The notes below the pieces were generated by a model, which was given only the letters and a program-made list of their open reading frames with translations, was not told where the DNA came from and did not search any database. From Bacillota bacterium (GTDB taxonomy: Bacteria > Bacillota > Clostridia > Acetivibrionales > DSM-1351), in NCBI GenBank assembly GCA_023400235.1, contig JAEXFI010000002.1:101051-165050 (forward strand): a stretch of DNA of 64,000 nucleotides, given 5' to 3'. Position numbers and translations under genes: made by a program. Numbering within the stretch: position 1 is the first letter of the stretch; every line of letters begins with the position of its first letter. Shown piece by piece: positions 36,001 to 43,509 of the stretch.

Positions 36001-39000
36001 TTAATAACTTCGGCATATCCATCTATGAATTTGAAGTATTCGGAGAAGCTGATATACCTGCTCCACTGCCAAACTATGGAGGGCGGGAGAACCTGGCCTA
36101 CGGCAAAACCGTCACAGTTGACTCCAGCTGGAACGGTTCAGCCAGTGTTGAGACTCCTTATACAACAACTGTGCCAACAGACGGAAATGTGGGAACCAAG
36201 GCAAGTACAGGCAGGGGTACTGCAAATGTGACGCCACGCTCCTTTTATTTGGACTTGGGTGAGCCTGCATTAATAAACGAAGTCAAGCTTCTTTGGGAAG
36301 TAAATACTCTGGGATTGACTTTAGAATATTCCAATGATCTTACCAATTGGACACTTATTCAAAAAATCACCAGAGATACACACTCGGACAAACAGGTGGA
36401 TGAAGTGAAGTTCAAGCCGGTAACTGCCCGTTATATAAGAGCCAGCGGCATAATGGCCACTAAATACGGCTTGGCAATCTGGGAAATGGAGGTTTATGGG
36501 GATTATTCCTATAAGCTGGACACTCATGCAGTAACCTTGAACAAGGGGGATACCCTTGATTTGAAGGCACTCATATCTCCATATTTCCCGACGGACATTG
36601 TTGATTTCAAATCCTATAATACAGATGCGGTAACAGTAGGAACTCCGACAATCACCGGGGAGCCCCGGGAGGGAGAGCAGGGTATTTACAGTTCAAGGCT
36701 TGAAGCTGTTTCAGGTGGAACCTCAGTTATCATAGTCCGCCATTCAGCGGGAGCTGAATACGATTTGTGCACAGTAAATGTAAATACCTATAAAAATGAT
36801 TTGCAGACACTTTATGATGAAGCGTCCAGGTTTGATCCCATAGACTATATATCGTCTTCCTGGACCGATTCTGACATTGACAATGCTCTGTCAAATGCCG
36901 GTGCCGTATTAAGCGATATCGCAGCAACGCAAAGACAGGTGGATATTGTCTTGGAGAACCTGCAGGCGGCAATGAATGTATTGGTTAAAAAGGCAGACAA
37001 AACCTCTCTGGTAACGGCCATGTCAATGGTGAAGTCGCTGAACCCGGCGGACTATACACCTGAAAGCTGGGAAAATGCCAATGTTGAAGCTTTGCTCAGC
37101 AATGCCGATGCAGTTTACTTCAATGATTTTGCGACACAACAGGAGGTTGCTCTGATTGTAGATGCTTTAATATCAGCCAGAATCGGCCTGGTCAGTGTTA
37201 CCAGCCCGGGAGAAGCGGAGCTTATCACCTTTGACAGTACCTCCAAATCAGTATACAAGAGTCAGCAGTTTACAATTACAGCTACGGTCACTTCATCAGC
37301 TTCAATTGAAGCCGTACTGTTCAGCTCGGACGACGACTCGGTAGCTGTGGAAGAAATAGAGTATATTACTTCAGGCGGAATAGCCATATTACATTTGAGG
37401 GCAGTAAAGCCGGGTAATGCCGTCATTACCGCAACCTCGGCAGAGGGCGGGTTTGCAGCGTGCGCTATAAATGTTCTTTCCACAGGCGTAGTGCTGGACA
37501 GCACCTCAAAGGTGCTTTATCCTGGGAACAGCTTCACTCTGACTGCAACAGTCCTGCCCGAGGATGCTGAAAACAAGCAGGTAACCTTCAGGTCTGGAAG
37601 CGACGTGGCAACCCTGGGAACACCTTCCTTTGATGCAGAAAGCGGAAAGACTTCCGTGCAGGTAACCGCAGTGAGGACAGGAACCGTAACCATTACTGCA
37701 ACCACATATGACGGAGCTGCGGCACAGTGCGGCGTCACAGTGCAGCCGTACATCAGCAGTGACAGTGGTACCGGCGGCAATACCGGCACTAACACCACCA
37801 CCACTGCACCTGCAATAAACATTACTACCACGGATACCTCCGTACCGGGACAGAGCTCCGTTAAAAGCACAATTGCTGCAGAGGCAAAAACTGATACGGC
37901 TGGTAAGGCAACAGTTGCTGTTACTGAAGGTGAAATCACCGAGGCCATAAATAAGGCAGTTGAAGCCGGTAAAAAGCTGGGTGCCGGTACTGTTGCAAAT
38001 CTGGAGATAAAAATAGCTGCTCCGTCTGATGCTAAGGCGGTTGAAGCCAGTCTGCCAAAAGCAGCGGTTGAGAAGGTTATTGAAAATAAGCTGGAGGCTA
38101 TTACCATAGCATCAGCCATAGCAGACATAACCTTTGATAAGTCGGCTGTCAGTACGATATATCAGGAAGCCGCAGGAGATGTAAAGGTAACAGTCTCCAA
38201 GGCTGACAGCGCAGTCCTGTCCCAGGAGGCAAGGGAGACCTTGGGTGAAAGGCCGGTACTGGATTTCAGCGTTACAGGCGGAAACAAAACGATTTCTGAA
38301 TTTTCAGGAAAGGTGACTGTATCCCTGCCATATGCTCCAAAGGCAGGAGAGGCTGCCGAAGCCATTGTCATATACTACATTAATACACAGGGTTACCTGG
38401 AGCCTGTAAGCAACAGCGTATACAACAGGGAAACAGGAAGGATAACCTTCAAAACCAGGCATTTCTCCAAGTATGCAGTGGGCTATAACAAGCTCAGCTT
38501 TAAGGATGTGGCTGAGGGTGCCTGGTATTCCGAAGCGGTGGGCTTTATAGCTGCCAGAGGCATTTCCACAGGCACCGGAGACGGTAAGTTCAGTCCTGAA
38601 GGAAAGCTGACCAGAGGCGCATTCCTCACAATGGTAATGAAGGCGTACGGAATAAAGGCTGATGAAAACCCCGCAGATAACTTTGCAGACGCCGGAAACA
38701 AATACTATACAGGCTATCTTGCGGCGGCCAGGAGGCTCGGTATTACCGAGGGAGTTGGAAACAACAGATTTGCACCGGAAAAGGAACTTACCAGAGAGGA
38801 GCTGTTCACACTTCTGTATAACACCTTGAAGCTCATAGGTGAACTTCCTGTGGGAGCTTCAGGCAAGGACATAAATGACTTCAGTGATACAAAGGAAATA
38901 TCTGCATGGGCCAAGCCTGCCATGTCAAGCTTTACAGAAAGCGGAATTCTGAGCGGAAGCCTTGGAAAGCTCTCACCGAAGGCTAAGAGCAACAGAGCAC

Positions 39001-39044
39001 AAATAGCCCAGGTATTGTATAATCTGATAAAAGTAAGCATGTAG
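33069..39044 (+). CDS. giant SLH-anchored polysaccharide lyase family 8 enzyme
   Basis: 1991 residues. Signal peptide to about residue 42. PL8 catalytic region ~45-720: WWENEIG (163-169), the catalytic Asn in GAN (N207), and the His/Tyr pair H260 and Y269 with the nine-residue spacing of hyaluronate lyases. Then three F5/8 type C (discoidin) modules (~728-862, 862-993, 1006-1144), two FIVAR-like helical repeats (~1244-1378), two Ig-like BIG2 modules (~1387-1562), a Thr/Gly linker, a ~210-residue spacer and three SLH domains (~1811-1990). PL8 cleaves uronate-containing polysaccharides (hyaluronan, chondroitin, xanthan) by beta-elimination; the substrate here is unknown. Start ATG 33069 after CAGGAGGG. 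Confidence 0.93.
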   Translation: MGKSTERTRSIARPLKKVTAFLLIFALMLTALPALTISTASAATMSDAESVQIIKDRIMVNFLKSDSYRVVSGSDIFGYISSSMEYANTIAANGSWPDVNYADRTNSANGTLWSPYLALYRITAMAMGYNQEGNEAYQNPVIKAAIERALTYWDSVKPSSTNWWENEIGQAMCMGVTGIFMEGKISNEALDICVKYNQGRLDPVGANGVWRTQDYLYKMLVRNNYPEITKGIATLAKSLAVDETGTSIEAVQSDSSFYCHGAKLYSEGYGMAQFNMVATWVGYTSGTNFAFSEEGLRGLEFYILDGTRWMIRGEFGFLYLGYRRYNTIEGVGSYAADILPGMLIMAQYDTDPERRAKYQQVVDSIKGDSETNGLVGNKHFWRSDYSSHMRDNFGIMTKMSSSRINGGEYRSTYRGSIGNEIYWNAAGTTAIFVNGREYTDLVPAFDWSHYPGTTAPYEKMPYTLECRFNANSSFVGGISNGMYGASVFTQDMNGTSARKGYFYFDDEMVALGAGISSTRPYEVHTTVNQAIAKENASVDGVALPKGTEPETYTNPKWAYNDQIGYVFPENSQVTVSNKDQTSSWLNQAAQTKQAFSLYFNHGINPSNAAYEYIVVPGKEASEVEAYSQNIPVKILSNTTELQAVRNEALKQTQVIFYNGGSLEYRPGAKITVNQPCLAIIDESAGTPKVTVSNPDTPGLIVDVKIEEEGSDTLYGRYNLESGIYMGRSITQTLTDVPLSANNIKASSFLPGYAPLNAVDEDEATSWHSEPEESQYIIYNMETSGTLVDKVTIDWGADYAKEYIVQYSMDNVNWTDGYLQWEGTGGEEVINLPFVQANHIRILMLSSKNKNGYEIKNLKINNYINLALRKGSSASGTDSGRTANFANDGDDATRWSGPTTAANAWWQVNLGQESNVRTIRISWESAYSTSFKIQTSVDGSSWTDVNTYSNNKPGVQILNFAEGIIHKVKYIRLQSISKVNNFGISIYEFEVFGEADIPAPLPNYGGRENLAYGKTVTVDSSWNGSASVETPYTTTVPTDGNVGTKASTGRGTANVTPRSFYLDLGEPALINEVKLLWEVNTLGLTLEYSNDLTNWTLIQKITRDTHSDKQVDEVKFKPVTARYIRASGIMATKYGLAIWEMEVYGDYSYKLDTHAVTLNKGDTLDLKALISPYFPTDIVDFKSYNTDAVTVGTPTITGEPREGEQGIYSSRLEAVSGGTSVIIVRHSAGAEYDLCTVNVNTYKNDLQTLYDEASRFDPIDYISSSWTDSDIDNALSNAGAVLSDIAATQRQVDIVLENLQAAMNVLVKKADKTSLVTAMSMVKSLNPADYTPESWENANVEALLSNADAVYFNDFATQQEVALIVDALISARIGLVSVTSPGEAELITFDSTSKSVYKSQQFTITATVTSSASIEAVLFSSDDDSVAVEEIEYITSGGIAILHLRAVKPGNAVITATSAEGGFAACAINVLSTGVVLDSTSKVLYPGNSFTLTATVLPEDAENKQVTFRSGSDVATLGTPSFDAESGKTSVQVTAVRTGTVTITATTYDGAAAQCGVTVQPYISSDSGTGGNTGTNTTTTAPAINITTTDTSVPGQSSVKSTIAAEAKTDTAGKATVAVTEGEITEAINKAVEAGKKLGAGTVANLEIKIAAPSDAKAVEASLPKAAVEKVIENKLEAITIASAIADITFDKSAVSTIYQEAAGDVKVTVSKADSAVLSQEARETLGERPVLDFSVTGGNKTISEFSGKVTVSLPYAPKAGEAAEAIVIYYINTQGYLEPVSNSVYNRETGRITFKTRHFSKYAVGYNKLSFKDVAEGAWYSEAVGFIAARGISTGTGDGKFSPEGKLTRGAFLTMVMKAYGIKADENPADNFADAGNKYYTGYLAAARRLGITEGVGNNRFAPEKELTREELFTLLYNTLKLIGELPVGASGKDINDFSDTKEISAWAKPAMSSFTESGILSGSLGKLSPKAKSNRAQIAQVLYNLIKVSM

Positions 39045-39057
39045 CAAACGTAAATTT

Positions 39058-39110
39058 GAGACTGCAGGTGGTTGTGTGTTCATTCATACAGCTGCCTGCA
39101 GTTTTTTATT
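39058..39110 (+). terminator. terminator of the PL8 gene
   Basis: ACTGCAGGTGGTTGT pairs with ACAGCTGCCTGCAGT, followed by TTTTTTATTT. Confidence 0.85.
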
Positions 39111-39154
39111 TGGAGGGAGACGAAGTTTTCATTGTCTTACAGAATAATAAATGA

Positions 39155-39183
39155 TTGACAAAACAATAAAACTGAAATATACT
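39155..39183 (+). promoter_or_regulatory. promoter of the tetR gene
   Basis: TTGACA (39155-39160), 17 bases and TATACT (39178-39183), 33 bases before the start codon. Confidence 0.8.
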
Positions 39184-39198
39184 GACTATAAAGTCAGT
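39181..39198. promoter_or_regulatory. candidate TetR operator
   Basis: ACTGAC-TATAAA-GTCAGT, a perfect palindrome covering the end of the -10 and the likely transcription start, as expected for autorepression. Confidence 0.6.
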
Positions 39199-39215
39199 GA
39201 GTTAGAGGTCATTAA

Positions 39216-39830
39216 ATGAAAAAGACAATGCGGCAGATAAAAAAGGAGAAAACTAAAGAACTGATACTTGAAACAGCATATGAAGCATTTTCAAGGAAAG
39301 GAATCCTGAACACCCGTATGTCTGATATTGCGCAGGCCGCAGGAGTTTCTCACGGAACAGTGTTTCTGCACTTCCAGACTCAGGAAAGCTTGATAGCAGA
39401 AGTTGTTGAGGTTTACTGCAGAAGAGTTGCAGAACGTACCCATGAATTAGCTGAAGCCTGTGTAAAGCTGCAGGATTTCCTGACTGCTCATTTACAGGGA
39501 ATTATGGAATATGAGTCTTTCTACTCAAGGCTTGTCATGGAAAACCGCATGCTTCCCGTCAGTGCAAGGGAGGTGTGGATTCAAATGCAATCAGCAGTTT
39601 CTCAGCATTTCAGTCAGGCCCTGGAGCAGGACCGGATAGCTGTGAGAACCGACATACCGCATAGCCTGCTCTTCAATATGTGGCTGGGACTTATTCATTA
39701 TTACCTGGAAAACAGTGATTTGTTTGCGCCTGGTGAAAGTGTGCTGCAGCGCTATTCAAGGGAATTATGCAGCAATTATTATAAACTTATAACAGCAGAA
39801 AGGACGGAACACGATGAAAAATCCATTTGA
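39216..39830 (+). CDS. TetR/AcrR-family transcriptional regulator
   Basis: 204 residues with an N-terminal TetR helix-turn-helix (EAFSRKGILNTRMSDIAQAAG then VSHGTVFLHFQTQESLIAEV) and a helical ligand-binding C-terminal domain. It is preceded by a consensus promoter with an overlapping palindrome, so autorepression is likely. It overlaps the AhpD-like gene by 17 bases, making the two translationally linked. The inducer is unknown; the partner suggests oxidative or electrophile stress. Confidence 0.9.
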   Translation: MKKTMRQIKKEKTKELILETAYEAFSRKGILNTRMSDIAQAAGVSHGTVFLHFQTQESLIAEVVEVYCRRVAERTHELAEACVKLQDFLTAHLQGIMEYESFYSRLVMENRMLPVSAREVWIQMQSAVSQHFSQALEQDRIAVRTDIPHSLLFNMWLGLIHYYLENSDLFAPGESVLQRYSRELCSNYYKLITAERTEHDEKSI

Positions 39831-40131
39831 TACACTTAAGCAGGAGGCTCCTCAGGTAGCAGAGGCTTTCAACAACCTCATAACAGCCATTTCAACCACT
39901 GGAGGGCTGGATGCAAAAACCAGACAGCTTGTCTTTATTGGAATTAAGGCGGCTCAGGGAGACACTGCGGCGGCAGTAGCCCATACGCCCATGGCGAGGC
40001 AGGACGGCGCCACCAGAGAAGAAGTACGGGACACTATACTGATGACTTTGACGGTGTCGGGAATACAGGGAATTACCCACTGCCTCGTGCCTGTACTGGA
40101 GGCATACGATAGGGCTGGAATGCAGTCATAG
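39814..40131 (+). CDS. carboxymuconolactone decarboxylase/AhpD-like protein without CxxC
   Basis: 105 residues of the CMD fold: LDAKTRQLVFIGIKAAQGDTAAAVAH and GATREEVRDTILMTLTVSGI. In redox-active AhpD-like members this helix carries Cys-x-x-Cys before the His; here it reads AAAVAHTPMA, with no Cys, so alkylhydroperoxidase activity is unlikely and another role must be assumed. ATG 39814 has AGGA upstream and lies within the end of tetR. Confidence 0.82.
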   Translation: MKNPFDTLKQEAPQVAEAFNNLITAISTTGGLDAKTRQLVFIGIKAAQGDTAAAVAHTPMARQDGATREEVRDTILMTLTVSGIQGITHCLVPVLEAYDRAGMQS

Positions 40132-40197
40132 TAAGACGGACTATTATGTTGGCGCCAGACTTGAGATATGTCAATAAAAGGCTGAGACACAAGGCTT

Positions 40198-40233
40198 AAA
40201 CTGTGCAGGAGGCTCAAACTGCGCAGGAGGTTC
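40198..40233. repeat. two tandem 18-bp units, each with AGGAGG
   Basis: AAACTGTGCAGGAGGCTC is followed directly by AAACTGCGCAGGAGGTTC; a third AGGAGG at 40251 is the actual ribosome-binding site of the next gene. Confidence 0.7.
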
Positions 40234-40264
40234 ATGGGTGCAGAAAATACAGGAGGTGACAGGT

Positions 40265-40516
40265 ATGGGTGTATTATCACAATTGCCAAATATCGGGGAA
40301 ACAGTGGAAAAGCAGCTCAATCAAGTGGGGATCAACACCCTGGAGCAGTTGAAGGAATGCGGCAGCAAGCAGGCCTGGCTGAAAATCCGGTCAATAGATC
40401 CTTCTGCCTGCATCCATCGTCTTTATGCTCTGGAGGGTGCTATTCAAGGTATAAGGAAGCAACAGCTGCCTGAGCAGGTGAAAAAAGAGCTGAAGGAGTT
40501 TTATAAAGCCTTTTGA
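40265..40516 (+). CDS. TfoX C-terminal domain-like protein
   Basis: 83 residues: LSQLPNIGETVEKQLNQVGI followed by NTLEQLKECGSKQAWLKI, then CIHRLYALEGAIQGI. This is the helix-hairpin-helix pattern of the stand-alone TfoX_C family. ATG 40265 has AGGAGGT seven bases upstream. Another frame starting at 40234 overlaps it but shows no family pattern. Stand-alone TfoX_C proteins have no settled function; a competence role should not be assumed. Confidence 0.82.
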   Translation: MGVLSQLPNIGETVEKQLNQVGINTLEQLKECGSKQAWLKIRSIDPSACIHRLYALEGAIQGIRKQQLPEQVKKELKEFYKAF

Positions 40517-40690
40517 GCCGGGCTGAAAAGGCTTCTGCTTGAGAATAAATCTGCGATGAGCTGTTTTGTACAGGAATTTAAAATTCCTAAACATTATGGG
40601 ATTCCGTGGCATTAAACCTGAAAATAAAATATAATCTAGTTATGGTAATTCCATAGCAATTGATTAAATTTTAGTAAGAGGAGGGGCCAT

Positions 40691-40942
40691 ATGTCAATAT
40701 TCACATTGGAAACGTATTTATTTGAGAGAAAAGCAGCTTTTTGTAATTTCCTGAATTCGATTTCAAACAAAAAATATATATTTCACTTTCACAGCATCCT
40801 TGAAGCTATGTATATCAATTTAATGCTGCTGTCATACAGCAATCGGGAAAACAGAAAGTTTATTGTTTTTCCTCAAAAGCATCTGTCACTTATAATCTCC
40901 CGCAACCAGCCCTCCCCTCCCTTACTATTACTCAATATTTAA
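40691..40942 (+). CDS. hypothetical protein, 83 residues
   Basis: ATG 40691 is preceded by an excellent site (GAGGAGGGG), but the product (rich in Phe, Ser, Asn and Leu, ending PSPPLLLLNI) matches nothing I recognise and has no clear signal peptide or membrane helix. It lies between two other small genes. It may be a real fast-evolving gene or a decayed one. Confidence 0.35.
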   Translation: MSIFTLETYLFERKAAFCNFLNSISNKKYIFHFHSILEAMYINLMLLSYSNRENRKFIVFPQKHLSLIISRNQPSPPLLLLNI

Positions 40943-41012
40943 GCTTCGCGGTTCAGACAGCGGACAGGGATGCAGCTTTCAGGCATGGGCCTGAAAATAA
41001 GGGGGAACAGCG

Positions 41013-41360
41013 ATGGAAAATAAGAAAATTCTCTTGTTAAATTTTAAAATGAAAGAAATGGGCAGCATCCAATGGTCACCTGACGGTGAAATAATCGCCT
41101 ATATGCTGGCAGGAGAGTCTGCTCTGGCTATACAAATGGCCGCATACTTAAAAGAGATTATTGATGAAAAGAGCTTATGCGTCTTTAAGGCGGCTAAGAA
41201 GGTGAAGCAAAGAGGGGAGCCTTCAAGTTTGTCATTATTGGAGAAAAGGGCTTCCATAGCAATTAGCGATGAACTATTTCCTATAGCACTAATAACGGCA
41301 ATCAACAATAAAAGGGATTGGGCTCAAAGAATATTTGCAATTCTTGAGGTGGATAGATAG
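41013..41360 (+). CDS. hypothetical protein, 115 residues
   Basis: ATG 41013 with AAGGGGGAA upstream. The protein is mixed alpha/beta with a stretch IQWSPDGEIIAYMLAG, a lysine-rich middle and a helical C-terminus (DWAQRIFAILEVDR). No signal peptide, membrane helix or metal motif. Codon use resembles its neighbours, so it is probably a genuine gene of unknown function. Confidence 0.55.
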   Translation: MENKKILLLNFKMKEMGSIQWSPDGEIIAYMLAGESALAIQMAAYLKEIIDEKSLCVFKAAKKVKQRGEPSSLSLLEKRASIAISDELFPIALITAINNKRDWAQRIFAILEVDR

Positions 41361-41953
41361 AACATCCAGAGAACTAAGGACAGTAGTGGCAGCAAAGAAT
41401 TCCAGCCCTGCTGTTTTTTTACGCACTTTTTAAACTAGTTTTATAAAATATTGGTAAAAATATGTTGAAAACCCACAATATTACATGGTATTATATTCTC
41501 ATAAATAAATATAGTAGTAATCAACCCTATATATAAAATCAGTACTCTTACCTTTAAAATGACTGAAATACCTGTTGTACCAACTCGTCACCCAATACTC
41601 AAGTATATTATTGATTCAAATATCTGGTTTGCACATAGAACGCTTCTTCGGATATGTTTTACTTAAAGGCTGTCCGGTTACAGCAGTTTTTTGCTGTTTA
41701 AAAGCATTTATATTTTACTAGTGGGCGATTTGCGCACAAGGGAAACAAGGTATTCAGGTTTTAAGAGGGGCTTTCAGCTTGACATCACAAGGATTACTAC
41801 CTGATTTTATATGAAAAGGAGGCTTGACTTGTATGCATATTGCTTTTTCAGGCTCAGCTTCAGGCTTGAAGGTATTATGCCTGTACTATTTTGGTGATTC
41901 AGTGGATTGAAGCTAAAGATCAAGTAAATAAAAGCTATTATGGAGGTAAAGAA
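41361..41953. other. 593-base non-coding stretch before the CE4 gene
   Basis: It starts with a weak terminator-like hairpin ending in CTGTTTTTTTA (41388-41420). A plausible promoter follows: TTGAAA (41465-41470), 18 bases, TATTAT (41489-41494). This would give a ~450-base leader for the dockerin enzyme gene. I see no recognisable riboswitch core or coding frame in it. Confidence 0.5.
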
Positions 41954-42886
41954 ATGCGTAATTTAAAAAATATGACGAAGGTGCTTTTGATTATGGCACT
42001 TATAGTATCATGTATTTTTATTCAGAATACGGTTATAAGTGCTGAAAGTGCCTCGGCTGCGACAGTACTGTGCGGAGATGTGAATAGTGACGGGAGTGTG
42101 GATGCCATCGATTTTGCATTGCTGAAGTCCTATATATTGGGCAAAACCACAGCTATAAATAAAGAAGCGGCTGAAACGAATGCTGACTCATCAGTTGATG
42201 CCATTGACCTGGCAAACCTGCAGAAATTCTTGTTGGGAACCATCAGCAAACTTCCGGTTGTGTCAAACAACAAGATTGTTGCATTGACCTTTGACGACGG
42301 TCCGGACGTTACCTTGACACCGCTGGTGCTGGATAAGCTTGCCAAGTACAAGGTTCCGGCTACATTTATGATGATAGGCCAAAAGCTTAATGATTCTACC
42401 GCTCCTGTAGTCAGCAGAATAATAAGCATGGGCTGTGAAATAGGAAATCATTCCTGGGGTTATTCAAGCATGTCCGGTATGCAGGCTTCAGAAATCAAAA
42501 AGTCTGTCAGTGATACAAATGCCGCCATATTGAAATATTCAGGTACCACTCCCAAGTTCTTCCGCGCCCCCAATCTTTCAACCAGCAGTACCATGTTCAG
42601 TGCTATAGACTTGACTTTTGTAAACGGTGTTACCTGTAATGACTGGGTTCAGTCAACCAGTGCCCAGGAGCGTGCAAATGCCATATTAAACGGTGCAAGG
42701 GACGGAGCCATCTTCCTGATGCACGATGTACAGCCTCTGCCACATCCGACACCCGAAGCTCTGGATATAATAATACCTGAGTTACAAAAGCAGGGCTATG
42801 AATTTGTAACCCTAAGCCAGTTGTTTGAGCGCAAAGGCGTCAAATTGAATCCTAATGACGACAAGGCTTATACATATGTACCTTAG
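41954..42886 (+). CDS. cellulosomal CE4 polysaccharide deacetylase with N-terminal dockerin
   Basis: 310 residues. Signal peptide (1-36), type I dockerin (38-97) with two calcium-binding repeats (GDVNSDGSVDAIDFALLKSY and ETNADSSVDAIDLANLQKF), then a NodB/CE4 domain: TFDDGP (112-117), HSWGYS (166-171), RAPN (204-207), NDWVQS (229-234), LMHD (255-258). Both dockerin repeats carry Ala-Ile at the cohesin-recognition positions. The usual H(S/T)xxH metal motif has Tyr in place of the second His. Probably an acetylxylan esterase or chitooligosaccharide deacetylase docking on a cellulosome scaffoldin. ATG 41954 follows TGGAGG. Confidence 0.92.
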   Translation: MRNLKNMTKVLLIMALIVSCIFIQNTVISAESASAATVLCGDVNSDGSVDAIDFALLKSYILGKTTAINKEAAETNADSSVDAIDLANLQKFLLGTISKLPVVSNNKIVALTFDDGPDVTLTPLVLDKLAKYKVPATFMMIGQKLNDSTAPVVSRIISMGCEIGNHSWGYSSMSGMQASEIKKSVSDTNAAILKYSGTTPKFFRAPNLSTSSTMFSAIDLTFVNGVTCNDWVQSTSAQERANAILNGARDGAIFLMHDVQPLPHPTPEALDIIIPELQKQGYEFVTLSQLFERKGVKLNPNDDKAYTYVP

Positions 42887-42909
42887 GAAATTATAGCCTT
42901 ATCACAATA

Positions 42910-42963
42910 GAAAAAGACAGGAGGCACTTTCCTTTGTTGGGGAAGTGCCTCCTGTCTTTTTTA
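42910..42963. terminator. bidirectional terminator between convergent genes
   Basis: A near-perfect hairpin AAAAAGACAGGAGGCACTT / AAGTGCCTCCTGTCTTTTT with A and T runs on both sides serves the CE4 gene and the minus-strand DUF523 gene. Confidence 0.9.
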
Positions 42964-43422
42964 CTTTTCCAGCTCTTTCAACAGTATTTCCGCCTGGTCC
43001 AGCATGTTTTCATTGAGAACGGGAAAGCCTGCTTCACGGAGAAGCTCAACAGCCCTGCCCTGACCCTGGATTTTCGTATCAGTAAAAGTGCCGTCATAGA
43101 TGCAGGTGCTGCCGCAGGAGGGACTGTCGTCCTTCATTAATGCAAAGGCAACCTCGTTCTCCTGAGCCAGTCTGACAGCTTCAACGGCTCCGGCCTCGTA
43201 TTGGGCGGTGACGTCAAAGCCCGTGCAGGCCAGAACCTTTTCGCTCACCCGCTGGGAATCCGGACGTGGTGTTGGCAGTCCTCCGAAAACTTCGGGACAA
43301 ACAGGAACTAATCTGCCTTCTGCCTTCCACTGTAAAAATCTTTCATCCAGACAGGGTATATCACCGTCGTCATATCTGCAATGCCATCCAAAGAGGCATC
43401 CGCTAACCAAAATTTTCTTCAT
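42961..43422 (-). CDS. DUF523-family protein
   Basis: 153 residues of the small Cys-rich DUF523 (YbbK-like) family. Typical blocks are ILVSGCLFGWHCRYDDGD, VCPEVFGGLPTPRPDSQR, and ALMKDDSPSCGSTCIYDG; the conserved Cys residues suggest metal or Fe-S binding, but no activity is established. Start 43422 has GGAGG upstream; the frame extends further but lacks support. It is 87 bases after the ABC binding-protein gene, probably in the same transcript. Confidence 0.88.
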   Translation of the reverse strand: MKKILVSGCLFGWHCRYDDGDIPCLDERFLQWKAEGRLVPVCPEVFGGLPTPRPDSQRVSEKVLACTGFDVTAQYEAGAVEAVRLAQENEVAFALMKDDSPSCGSTCIYDGTFTDTKIQGQGRAVELLREAGFPVLNENMLDQAEILLKELEK

Positions 43423-43509
43423 GCCAATCAACCTCCAATCTGCATGAGCTGCACGCCGGTACAGCAAAAGCCGTATTTTCCGGCATGCTTATGCAGCTAA
43501 TAATACTGA

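Noticed and set aside
37517..38128. 203-codon minus-strand frame rich in Ala, Val and Ser
   Set aside because: Antisense shadow of the low-complexity linker and spacer of the PL8 protein.
41361..41953. Cyclic di-GMP riboswitch before the CE4 gene
   Set aside because: No GEMM-I or GEMM-II conserved segments could be found.
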